From the NCBI GenBank assembly GCA_947476465.1, contig CANJQN010000014.1, positions 33,562-97,561 on the forward strand: a stretch of DNA of 64,000 bases, given 5' to 3'. Numbering within the stretch: the first letter of the stretch is position 1; each line of letters opens with the position of its first letter. Of the stretch, positions 53,626-61,500 are shown one piece after another. The translations under genes and the position numbers were made by a program. The stretch is from Comamonadaceae bacterium. GTDB taxonomy: Bacteria; Pseudomonadota; Gammaproteobacteria; Burkholderiales; Burkholderiaceae_C. A model generated the notes under the pieces. It made no database searches. It saw only the letters and a program-made list of their open reading frames with translations, and had not been told where the DNA came from.

Positions 53626-56238
53626 ATGACCGACCACAGCATCCGCCGCTATCTTTCCGCCAGCGAGGACGTTGACCTCGACCCGCAGGAGACCGCCGAA
53701 TGGCGCGACGCCCTGCTGGCGCTGGTGACCAACGAGGGCCCGGAGCGTGCCCGCTTCATCCTGGACGAGCTGGCCGTGATCGGCCGCGGCCCGCAGGTGG
53801 GCTGGTCGCCCGAGCTGGTGACGCCCTATGTCAACACCATCCCGGTCGAGCGCCAGCCCGTGTTCCCGGGCGATCTGGCCATCGAGGAGCGGCTGGCCTC
53901 CCTGATGCGCTGGAACGCGCTGGCCATGGTGGCGCGGGCCAATAGCGCCTATGGCGAGCTGGGCGGCCACATCGCCAGCTATGCCAGCGCCGCCGACCTG
54001 TTCGAGGTGGGTTTCAACCATTTCTTCCAGGCCCGCAACGCGCTTCACGGCGGCGACCTCGTGTTCTTCCAGCCCCACAGCGCTCCCGGCGTCTATGCCC
54101 GCGCGTTCCTGGAAGGGCGCCTGACCGAGCAGGACCTGGCGCACTACCGGCAGGAGATCACCGCGCCGCAGCAGGGCGCGCGCGGCCTGTCGAGCTATCC
54201 GCATCCCTGGCTGATGCCCGACTTCTGGCAGTTCCCCACCGGCTCGATGGGCATCGGCCCCATCAGCTCGATCTACCACGCGCGATTCATGCGTTACCTC
54301 ACGCACCGCAGCCTGCTCGATTGCCAAGCCCGCAAGGTCTGGGGCGTGTTCGGCGACGGCGAGATGGACGAGCCCGAGAGCATGAGTGCGCTGACCCTGG
54401 CCTCGCGCGAGAAGCTCGACAACCTGGTGTGGGTGGTCAACTGCAACCTGCAGCGGCTGGACGGCCCGGTGCGCGGCAACGGGCGAATCGTCGACGAGCT
54501 GGAAAAGCTGTTTCGCGGCGCCGGCTGGAACGTGACCAAGCTGCTGTGGGGCAGCGACTGGGACGGCCTGTTCGCCCGTGACACCACGCAGGTGCTGGTC
54601 AAGGCCTTCGCCCACACGGTGGACGGCCAGATGCAGACCTTCGCGGCCAAGGACGGGCGCTTCAATCGCGAGACCTTCTTCGGCCAGAACGAGGCGCTGG
54701 CGCGGCTGGCGCAGGGCATGACCGACGAGCAGATCGACCGCCTCAAGCGCGGCGGGCACGACCTGGTCAAGATCCACGCCGCCTATGCGGCCGCCGCCGC
54801 GCACCGCGGCCAGCCGACGGTGATCCTGGCCCACACGAAAAAGGGCTACGGCATGGGCACGGCCGGCCAGGGCCGCATGACGACCCACAGCCAGAAGAAG
54901 CTGGACGATGCGGCCTTGCTGGCGTTTCGCAACCGCTTCAACCTGCCGCTGTCGGACGAACAGGCAACTGGCCTGGCCTTCCACAAGCCGGCGCAAGACA
55001 GCGCCGAGCTGCGGTACCTGCACGAGCGGCGCAATGCGCTGGGCGGGTACCTTCCGCAGCGCACTTCGCAATGCCCGGTGCTGCAGGTGCCGCCGCTCGC
55101 CAGCTACGCGCAGTTCGCGGTGGCGGCCGGCGGCAAGGAGATGTCCACCACCATGGCCTTCGTGAGGATGCTGGGCAACCTGATGAAGGACGGCAAGCTC
55201 GGCCCCCGGGTGGTGCCCATCGTCGCCGACGAGGCCCGCACTTTCGGCATGGCCAACCTGTTCAAACAGGTGGGCATCTATTCCAGCGTGGGCCAGCGTT
55301 ACGAGCCGGAGGACATCGGCTCGGTGCTGTCCTACCGCGAGGCGCTGGACGGGCAGATATTGGAAGAAGGCATCAGCGAGGCCGGCGCGATCGCCAGCTG
55401 GACGGCCGCGGCCACAAGCTACAGCGTGCACGGCCTGCCGATGCTGCCCTTCTACATCTACTACTCTATGTTCGGCTTTCAGCGGGTGGGCGACGCCATC
55501 TGGGCGGCGGCCGACCAGCGCGCGCGCGGCTTCCTGCTGGGCGCCACCTCGGGCCGCACCACGCTGGGCGGCGAAGGTCTGCAGCACCAGGACGGCAGCA
55601 GCCATCTGGTGGCCGCCACCATTCCCAACTGCAAGGCCTGGGATCCGGCCTTTGCCGGCGAGATGGCGGTGATTGTCGACCAGGGCATGCGCGAGATGCT
55701 GGTGGACCAGCAGGACGTCTTCCACTACATCACGCTGATGAACGAGAACTACGCACAGCCGGACCTGCCGGCCGATGCGCGCGAAGGCGTGCTGCGCGGC
55801 GCCTACCGGTTTGCAAACTATGGCGAGGGCCCGGCCCGTGTCACGCTGCTGGGTTCCGGCGCGATCCTCAACGAGGTGATCGAGGCCGCGCGCCGGCTGG
55901 CCAGCGAAGGCATCGCCAGCGAGGTGTTCAGCGTCACCAGTTGGAGCGAGCTGGCACGCGACGGCATCGCCTGCGAGCAGCGGGCCATCCAGGGTGCACC
56001 CGACACGCTCCCCTATCTGCACGTCGCGCTCGGCGAGGGCCGCGCACCGCTGATCGCCGCGACCGACTATGTGCGCGCCGTGCCGGAGTCGATCCGTGCG
56101 TTTGTTCCCGAGGGGCGGCGCTACATCACGCTGGGCACCGACGGTTTCGGCCGCAGCGACACGCGGGCGGCGCTGCGGCGCTTTTTCCAGGTGGATGCCC
56201 AGGCCGTGTGCCAGGCCGTGCGTCACGCGCTGCGTTGA
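53626..56238 (+). CDS. AceE-family 2-oxoacid dehydrogenase E1, stand-alone (MdeB-like)
   Basis: An 870-residue homodimeric-type E1 (E. coli AceE has 887). TPP motif GDGEMDEPESMSALTLAS to NCNLQRLDGPVRGN; the active-site segment AYGELGGHIASYAS; AHTKKGYGMG; catalytic Glu region ILEEGISEAGA; the C-terminal transketolase-like domain VTLLGSGAILNEVIEAA. No E2 or E3 gene follows, so it must borrow them or work alone. Divergent Lrp-type regulation resembles P. putida mdeR-mdeB, where the E1 is proposed to use 2-oxobutyrate from methionine. No methionine gamma-lyase gene is present. Substrate unproven. Confidence 0.88.
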   Translation: MTDHSIRRYLSASEDVDLDPQETAEWRDALLALVTNEGPERARFILDELAVIGRGPQVGWSPELVTPYVNTIPVERQPVFPGDLAIEERLASLMRWNALAMVARANSAYGELGGHIASYASAADLFEVGFNHFFQARNALHGGDLVFFQPHSAPGVYARAFLEGRLTEQDLAHYRQEITAPQQGARGLSSYPHPWLMPDFWQFPTGSMGIGPISSIYHARFMRYLTHRSLLDCQARKVWGVFGDGEMDEPESMSALTLASREKLDNLVWVVNCNLQRLDGPVRGNGRIVDELEKLFRGAGWNVTKLLWGSDWDGLFARDTTQVLVKAFAHTVDGQMQTFAAKDGRFNRETFFGQNEALARLAQGMTDEQIDRLKRGGHDLVKIHAAYAAAAAHRGQPTVILAHTKKGYGMGTAGQGRMTTHSQKKLDDAALLAFRNRFNLPLSDEQATGLAFHKPAQDSAELRYLHERRNALGGYLPQRTSQCPVLQVPPLASYAQFAVAAGGKEMSTTMAFVRMLGNLMKDGKLGPRVVPIVADEARTFGMANLFKQVGIYSSVGQRYEPEDIGSVLSYREALDGQILEEGISEAGAIASWTAAATSYSVHGLPMLPFYIYYSMFGFQRVGDAIWAAADQRARGFLLGATSGRTTLGGEGLQHQDGSSHLVAATIPNCKAWDPAFAGEMAVIVDQGMREMLVDQQDVFHYITLMNENYAQPDLPADAREGVLRGAYRFANYGEGPARVTLLGSGAILNEVIEAARRLASEGIASEVFSVTSWSELARDGIACEQRAIQGAPDTLPYLHVALGEGRAPLIAATDYVRAVPESIRAFVPEGRRYITLGTDGFGRSDTRAALRRFFQVDAQAVCQAVRHALR

Positions 56239-56241
56239 AGC

Positions 56242-57045
56242 TCAGCGCAGGGGGGCGATGCGCCACACGGTGTTGCCCACGTCGTCGGCCACCAGCACGC
56301 CGCCGCGCCCATCGAGCGCCACGCCCACAGGGCGGCCCCAGGCCCGCAGCTCGGGGCTGAGAAATCCGCCAAGGAATGTCTTCGGTGGACCCACGGGCGC
56401 GCCGTTGGCAAAGGGAATGAACACCACCTCGTAGCCCACCAGTGGCCGCCGGTTCCAGGAGCCGTTTTCGCCGACGTTGCTGTTGGAGCCGACGGTGGCG
56501 TACAGCCGGCGCCCGTCGGGGCTGGCAAGCAGGTTCTTGGTCCAGTGGTGGTTTCGGCTGGCCGGCAGATCGGTCACGCCCTGGGGTGGGGCGTCGATGC
56601 GAAGTGCGCCCGCGCGGTACGGGAAGCGGACGCTGCCGTCAGCGTTCGCAACGTACAGCTGGTCACCGACCAGGCCCATGCCGAAGGGGGAGTGCAGCTG
56701 CTGCACAAAGACTGAGCGCGTCTCGGCCACACCGTCACCATCGGTGTCGCGCAGCAAGGTGATGCGATCGGCGCTGGGGGTGACCGCACCGGCCCGCTTC
56801 ATCACCAGCGATGTGACCCACGCCCGCAGGCCCCACGCTTGGCCGCCGGGGGCGGCCGGCTTGTCGCTTTCGGCCACCAGCACGTCGCCGTTGGGCAGCA
56901 CGTACACCCAGCGTGGATGGTCTAAGTCGGTGGCCAGCGCGGTGACTCGCCGGCCGGGCGGCGCTGTGGGCTGCTGGCCCCGCGGCCAGCCCACGGCGGG
57001 TGCAACGCTCACGGTCGGCAGCAGGCCGCGTTGTGGCGCCGGCAG
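56242..57045 (-). pseudogene. PQQ-dependent sugar (sorbosone) dehydrogenase-like gene, truncated with internal deletion
   Basis: The frame matches the glucose/sorbosone-dehydrogenase propeller family: LDHPRWVYVLPNGDVLVAES, DRITLLRDTDGDGVAETR, FGMGLVGDQLYVAN, NHHWTKNLLASPDGRRLYAT, and the end RPVGVALDGRGGVLVADD. At about 56461-56466 VGSNSNVGENG is joined directly to SWNRRPLVGYEVVF. In relatives I recall, about 120 residues with the GLRNP and PYSYYGQ region lie between these. Homology upstream reaches LPAPQRGLLPTV (57045), but no signal peptide or good start follows. The longest start-bounded frame begins at GTG 57012 (256 residues). Probably non-functional. Confidence 0.7.
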
Positions 57046-57134
57046 CTGGGGCGAGAGCCGCCTGTAGGCGTCAGCCCCACGCGCAAGGCCTCTCGTGCTC
57101 GACCGGCCCGGGCCGTACCGCCTAAGATCGCAGG

Positions 57135-57971
57135 ATGACGTTTAAATCCCGATTCTGGGCCGACCTCAGTACGCGCGAGTTCGCCCAGCGGCAGGTCAAT
57201 GGCCTGGCCGCCGAGACCGTTGCCGTATTGCCGGTGGGCGCCGTCGAGCAGCATGGCCCCCACCTGCCGGTGAGCGTCGATGCCACGCTGGTCGATGGGG
57301 TGGTGGCTGCCTGCCTTGCGCATCTGGCGCCTGACGTGCCGGTGCTGTTCCTGCCGACCCAGTCGGTCGGCACGAGCCAAGAGCACATCCGATTTCCAGG
57401 CACGCTCACGCTCACTCCTCAGACGCTGATGCGGGTGTGGACCGAGATCGGCGAATCGGTAGCGCGGGCTGGCGTGACCAAGCTGGTGCTGTTCAACACC
57501 CACGGCGGGCAGGTCAGCGTGATGGACATCGTGGCGCGCGAGTTGCGCACGCGCTGCGACATGCTGGTGTATTCGGTCAACTGGTGGAGCCTGCCGCTGG
57601 GCGACGCGGTGAACGGTCAATTCAGCGCCCAGGAGCACCGGTTCGGCATGCATGCGGGCGACATCGAGACCTCGATGATGCTGGCGCTGCGTCCGCAGTT
57701 CGTCGACATGGCGCAGGCACGGGACTTTCATTCGAGCTCGCAGGACCGCGCGGCGCGCTATCCCATCCTGGGCAACGGCACGAGCGCCAAGCTCGGCTGG
57801 CACATGCAGGACTACAACGCCCAGGGCGCCGCCGGCAACGCCACGCTGGCCACGGCCGACAAGGGCCGAGCGGTGGTCGAGGCGGCCGGCCGCCAGCTCG
57901 CTGCGCTGCTGGCGGAGGTGGCGCAGCTGCCGCTGTCGACCTTGGTGGCGAGACCGGCCCAGCCGGAGTGA
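57135..57971 (+). CDS. Creatininase-family amidohydrolase
   Basis: A 278-residue protein with the family metal ligands: Glu38/His40 in GAVEQHGPHLP, Asp49 in SVDATL, His123 in FNTHGG and Glu178 in HAGDIETS. The fold also occurs in MftE-type peptidases and in enzymes of deazaflavin, riboflavin and creatinine metabolism; the sequence here does not identify the substrate. ATG 57135. It is divergent from the decayed PQQ dehydrogenase gene. Confidence 0.88.
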   Translation: MTFKSRFWADLSTREFAQRQVNGLAAETVAVLPVGAVEQHGPHLPVSVDATLVDGVVAACLAHLAPDVPVLFLPTQSVGTSQEHIRFPGTLTLTPQTLMRVWTEIGESVARAGVTKLVLFNTHGGQVSVMDIVARELRTRCDMLVYSVNWWSLPLGDAVNGQFSAQEHRFGMHAGDIETSMMLALRPQFVDMAQARDFHSSSQDRAARYPILGNGTSAKLGWHMQDYNAQGAAGNATLATADKGRAVVEAAGRQLAALLAEVAQLPLSTLVARPAQPE

Positions 57972-58090
57972 TCGCAGGCCGTCTGCAGCGTCCTACGCCA
58001 GCTTGCGAGGCCGCCGACGGCGCCGCCCGGTGTGCGGCCTAGATTGGAATCCGCACCGGCCGCCGGCCGGTCATCCATGAAGGAGCCGCA

Positions 58091-58564
58091 ATGGCAACCG
58101 TTGCTGAAACGATGACACGGGGTGTGCGCACCCTGACCCCGCAGGACTCGGTCGTGAAAGCCGCCCAGGCCATGGCCGAACTCAACGTGGGCGCCATTCC
58201 CGTCTGCGACGGCGAGCGCCTGGTCGGCATGGTCACGGACCGCGACATTGTGTTGCGCGGTGTGGCTCGCGAGATCGACCCGGTCGGATGCAAGCTGTCG
58301 GACGTGATGAGTGGCCATGTTCGTACGGTGCACGAAGGTGTCGACGTCGACGACGTGCTGGCCGAGATGGGATCGGCCCAGATCCGACGCATGCCGGTGG
58401 TCGACAGCCGGGATCGGCTGGTGGGAATCATCTCGCTGGGCGACATCGCGGCCAAGAATCCCACTTCCGACACCGATGTTGCCGCCTCGCTAGGGGACAT
58501 CTCGGAGCCGGCCGAGCCGGATCGCTCCGGCGGCAAGGCCAGTGCGCAGCGTCAGAAGGCGTGA
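58091..58564 (+). CDS. Tandem CBS-domain protein
   Basis: A 157-residue protein made of one Bateman module: first CBS ETMTRGVRTLTPQDSVVKAA to LVGMVTDRDIVLRGVA, second CBS LSDVMSGHVRTVHEGVDVDD to LVGIISLGDIA. The tail is acidic then basic and probably disordered. Such stand-alone proteins bind adenine nucleotides and act as energy or stress sensors. AGGAG (58081-58085) precedes the ATG by 5 nt. It is followed 32 bp later by the RlmN-like gene. Confidence 0.92.
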   Translation: MATVAETMTRGVRTLTPQDSVVKAAQAMAELNVGAIPVCDGERLVGMVTDRDIVLRGVAREIDPVGCKLSDVMSGHVRTVHEGVDVDDVLAEMGSAQIRRMPVVDSRDRLVGIISLGDIAAKNPTSDTDVAASLGDISEPAEPDRSGGKASAQRQKA

Positions 58565-58596
58565 GACGCGGGTCAGTAGGGCGCTAAGCTTGCCCC

Positions 58597-59622
58597 ATGC
58601 GAATCGAAACCCTGAGGCAGCGACTGCGCGAGTTGCAGGCCGGCCCCGCGCACGAGCGGCGGGTGCTGCGCCTGTGGTCGCAGGCCTTGCCGCAGCACAG
58701 CGGCCGCCGCCGCATTGAAGACTTTATGCCGCGCCCGCTGCGCGACGCCTTGCCTGCGTTGGCGCTTGAACTGGCCGGCTTGGCACGTCTGCGCTCGGCC
58801 CACCCCGGCGCTGACGGATCCGAGCGCTTGCTGGTGGATCTGGCCGACGGTCAGACGGTGGAAAGCGTGCTGCTGCCGCGCGACGGCCTGTGTGTGTCCA
58901 CACAGGTGGGGTGTGCGGTGGGATGCGTGTTCTGCATGACCGGGCGTGAGGGACTTGTGCGGCAGCTCGATAGCGGCGAGATCGTGGCGCAGGTGGCGTT
59001 GGCCCGTGGGCGTCGACCTGTCAAGAAGGTGGTGTTCATGGGCATGGGCGAGCCGGCACACAACCTCGACAACGTGCTGGAAGCCATCGACCTGCTGGGG
59101 ACCGTGGGCAACATCGGTCACAAGAGCCTGGTGTTTTCCACCGTGGGCGATCCGCGCGTGTTCGAGCGCCTGCCGCAAGGCCGCGTCAAGCCAGCGCTCG
59201 CCTTGTCCCTGCACACCACCCGCGCCGAACTGCGCGCGCAGTTGCTGCCGCGCGCACCGCGCATCTCGCCCGAGCAACTGGTGGCCGAGGGCGAGCGCTA
59301 CGCGCGTGCCACCGGCTATCCGATCCAGTACCAGTGGACGCTGATCGAAGGCGTGAACGACGGTGACGACGAACTCGACGGCATCGTGCGCCTGCTGGCT
59401 GGCAAGTACGCGGTGATGAACATGATTCCGTTCAACAGCGTCGATGGCCTGTCGTTCCAGAGGCCGTCATGGGAGCGCGCCGCCGCGATCGCGCGCAGCC
59501 TGCACCGGCGCGGCGTGCTGACCAAGCTGCGGCAGTCGGCGGGCCAGGACGTCGAGGGTGGCTGCGGGCAACTGCGCGCACGGTCCCGCCGGGTGATTCC
59601 GGTGTACCCGCTTGTGAACTGA
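58597..59622 (+). CDS. RlmN/Cfr-family radical SAM RNA methyltransferase, paralogue
   Basis: A 341-residue radical SAM enzyme. Cluster motif C106-AVG-C110-VF-C113; the preceding methylated-Cys partner Cys99 in GLCVSTQVG; GMGEPAHNLDNV; SLHTTRAELR; and the C-terminal Cys in QDVEGGCGQL. All catalytic cysteines needed for C2/C8-adenosine methylation are present. The N-terminus is short and lacks the usual RlmN helical domain, and the spacing differs from housekeeping RlmN, so it is more likely a paralogue with another RNA target. rlmN itself would be expected elsewhere. Confidence 0.87.
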   Translation: MRIETLRQRLRELQAGPAHERRVLRLWSQALPQHSGRRRIEDFMPRPLRDALPALALELAGLARLRSAHPGADGSERLLVDLADGQTVESVLLPRDGLCVSTQVGCAVGCVFCMTGREGLVRQLDSGEIVAQVALARGRRPVKKVVFMGMGEPAHNLDNVLEAIDLLGTVGNIGHKSLVFSTVGDPRVFERLPQGRVKPALALSLHTTRAELRAQLLPRAPRISPEQLVAEGERYARATGYPIQYQWTLIEGVNDGDDELDGIVRLLAGKYAVMNMIPFNSVDGLSFQRPSWERAAAIARSLHRRGVLTKLRQSAGQDVEGGCGQLRARSRRVIPVYPLVN

Positions 59623-59674
59623 GCGGCCGAAAAAATGGACGCCGAAGCGTCCAGTCGAATCGGCCCGTGTGTGC

Positions 59675-59908
59675 TCAGTGGTTAGCGCCGCCGGCGCTGC
59701 TCTGGGTCTTGGCGCGGTTCTGGCTTCGCGCCTGTCCGCCCTTGCGGCCGGCTTCTCGCGCTTCTTCCGAACTGAACTCATGCGCTGTGCCTTTTTCGTG
59801 CGCAGCGCGACCGCCTTGGCTAGCGATTTCACGCTGGCGCGTCGGGTTCATCGATGCGAAGCCGCGATTGGAGCTTCCGCTCTTGCCGCTGGGGTTGCTG
59901 GGTGTCAT
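59675..59908 (-). CDS. KGG-repeat stress-induced protein
   Basis: A 77-residue hydrophilic protein, Gly/Ser/Asn-rich at the start (SNPSGKSGSSNRGFASMNP) with two KGG-type repeats: QREIASQGGRAAHEKGTAH and EEAREAGRKGGQARS. This family includes GsiB-like and Con-10-like stress proteins and is probably disordered. AGGAG 7 nt before the ATG at 59908 fixes the start; upstream in-frame codons are not used. Confidence 0.88.
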   Translation of the reverse strand: MTPSNPSGKSGSSNRGFASMNPTRQREIASQGGRAAHEKGTAHEFSSEEAREAGRKGGQARSQNRAKTQSSAGGANH

Positions 59909-60077
59909 GGTGATGCTCCTTGAGTCAGGCGTGGTGGATTCCATGACCAGTACCACTGCACCGGCCATGCATGCATTGAGCGATTGGTGGGTGTGCGGTC
60001 TCGTCAGGATGGGAAGCAGAGCTTAGTAGGACGAAACCCCGCGCTCCGACCAGACGCGCCCTGCACGAGTTCCCCGG

Positions 60078-60455
60078 TCAGATGCGCTCTAGCTTGGCGC
60101 CACGCAGGCGATCGAGAAGGGCTTGGGCTTGCGGTGGCGCGGCACCTGCGCGGTCATCGTCGCGCAAGCTGGCAACTAGGCGGGTGATCTGTGCGGTTTG
60201 GGGCAACACCGGTCCCAGGAAACGGGCCCTCGGGCCCTGTGCGATGAGCAGGGTGGGGAAGGTTTCGATGTCGATGTCGCCCACCTCATCGGCCTGGTCT
60301 TCGATGTCGACCCAGGCGAAACGCAGGCCCGGGTGCATGGCCGCGAGCTGCTCAAGTGCCGGCCGCCAGTCGCGGCATGTGCCGCACCACTGGGCGCACA
60401 GGCAGATCACTAGCCATTCTTCGGCGGCGGAGGAAGGCGCAAAAGCGGTGCTCAT
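60078..60455 (-). CDS. Thioredoxin-family protein
   Basis: A 125-residue thioredoxin fold with active-site C24-G-T-C27 in AQWCGTCRDWRP and cis-Pro in IETFPTLLI. There is no signal peptide, so it is cytosolic. The CGTC site is unusual compared with CGPC and suggests a shifted redox potential. It is downstream of the PhzF-like gene on the same strand, separated by 135 bp that contain a long perfect inverted repeat. Confidence 0.88.
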   Translation of the reverse strand: MSTAFAPSSAAEEWLVICLCAQWCGTCRDWRPALEQLAAMHPGLRFAWVDIEDQADEVGDIDIETFPTLLIAQGPRARFLGPVLPQTAQITRLVASLRDDDRAGAAPPQAQALLDRLRGAKLERI

Positions 60456-60497
60456 GGTGAGGTTTGCAAGCGCAGTGTACTGGGGGACTCAAGCGTG

Positions 60498-60528
60498 GGT
60501 GACCGCATCGGCCCATGATGCGGTCACC
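60498..60528. promoter_or_regulatory. Perfect 12-bp inverted repeat with 7-nt loop
   Basis: GGTGACCGCATC (60498-60509), GGCCCAT, GATGCGGTCACC (60517-60528). It lies between the PhzF-like gene and the thioredoxin gene. There is no T-run on either side. It could be a factor-assisted terminator, an mRNA-end stabiliser or a protein-binding site. Confidence 0.55.
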
Positions 60529-60590
60529 AGGTGCGCGATGCGATCGAAGCTCAGCAGACTCAAGTGTTGAGCCCGTGGGCCGCATGCGGC

Positions 60591-61433
60591 TCAAAGGTGA
60601 ACCTGGCCGTCGATGCAGGTGACCGAGTGGCCGCCGACCCAGAGCGTGTCGGGCGATGCGGCTTCGCGCTCGACGTGGACGCGGCCGGCCCTGTGCAAGG
60701 CCGTGCCCTGGCTCGCAACGTAACGCTCAGGTGCCAGGCCGGCGGCAATCAGCCATTGGCCGAGGGCAGCGTTGAGGCTGCCGGTGACCGGATCTTCGGT
60801 CAGGCCGTCGGCGCCCGGAAAAAAGGCTCGCACCTCGAACGCGCAGTCGCCCTGCGAATGGGGACCTGCGACACCAACGAACAAGTCCGCCAGCAGCGTG
60901 CGGTCAGGGCGCAGCGACAGCACCTGCTCGGCCGACCGCAGTACGACGGCGCGCCAGCCGGGGCCGTTGTCGCACCAGGCATGGTGGGCGATCTCGGCGC
61001 GGGCTATACCCAGACCGCGTGCGATGCGGTCGACGTCTGCCTCATCCAGTGGGCCGCTGCGCAGGAGCGGGGGAGCGGCGAAGGACAATCGCAGTCCGTC
61101 GCGCCTCAGCCGCACGAGGCCGACGCCGCATTCCTGCACGATCCGTGCGCCCTTGGGTTTCCCCCCGGCTTCCAACCAGGCGTGGCAGCTGCCCAGGGTC
61201 GGATGACCGGCGAAGGGCAGCTCGCGGCCTGGGCAGAAGATGCGCAAGCGGTAATCGGCCTCGGGGTGCAGCGGTGGCAGCAGGAGCGTGGCCTCGGACA
61301 GGTTCGTCCAATCGGTGAAACGCTGCATGTCGTAGGGCGTCAGGCCGGTGCCGTCAAGCACCACGGCGAGCGGATTGCCGAGGTAGGGCGTGTCGGTGAA
61401 CACGTCGACCTGCTTGAAAGGGCGTGTTGTCAT
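60591..61433 (-). CDS. PhzF-family epimerase/isomerase-like protein
   Basis: A 280-residue protein with two diaminopimelate-epimerase-like halves. KQVDVFTDTPYLGNPLAVVLD opens the first, with the catalytic Glu47 in NLSEATLLL; FCPGRELPFAGHPTLGS follows; the second half has RAFFPGADGLTEDPVTGSLNAALG. Family members isomerise small metabolites (PhzF in phenazine synthesis), but most, like this lone gene, have no known substrate. Confidence 0.9.
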   Translation of the reverse strand: MTTRPFKQVDVFTDTPYLGNPLAVVLDGTGLTPYDMQRFTDWTNLSEATLLLPPLHPEADYRLRIFCPGRELPFAGHPTLGSCHAWLEAGGKPKGARIVQECGVGLVRLRRDGLRLSFAAPPLLRSGPLDEADVDRIARGLGIARAEIAHHAWCDNGPGWRAVVLRSAEQVLSLRPDRTLLADLFVGVAGPHSQGDCAFEVRAFFPGADGLTEDPVTGSLNAALGQWLIAAGLAPERYVASQGTALHRAGRVHVEREAASPDTLWVGGHSVTCIDGQVHL

Positions 61434-61500
61434 CGCAGCACTTTAACGCTGGCCTTGGCGCCAGCGCGCAGAGTCGAGCTGGGTCCGGTCGCGCTGCGCA

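Noticed and set aside
53596..56226. An 876-codon open frame antisense to the AceE-type gene
   Set aside because: It mirrors a gene with clear TPP and catalytic motifs. High G+C codon bias leaves the antisense frame open; the translation has no family motifs and is rich in Arg, His and Gly.
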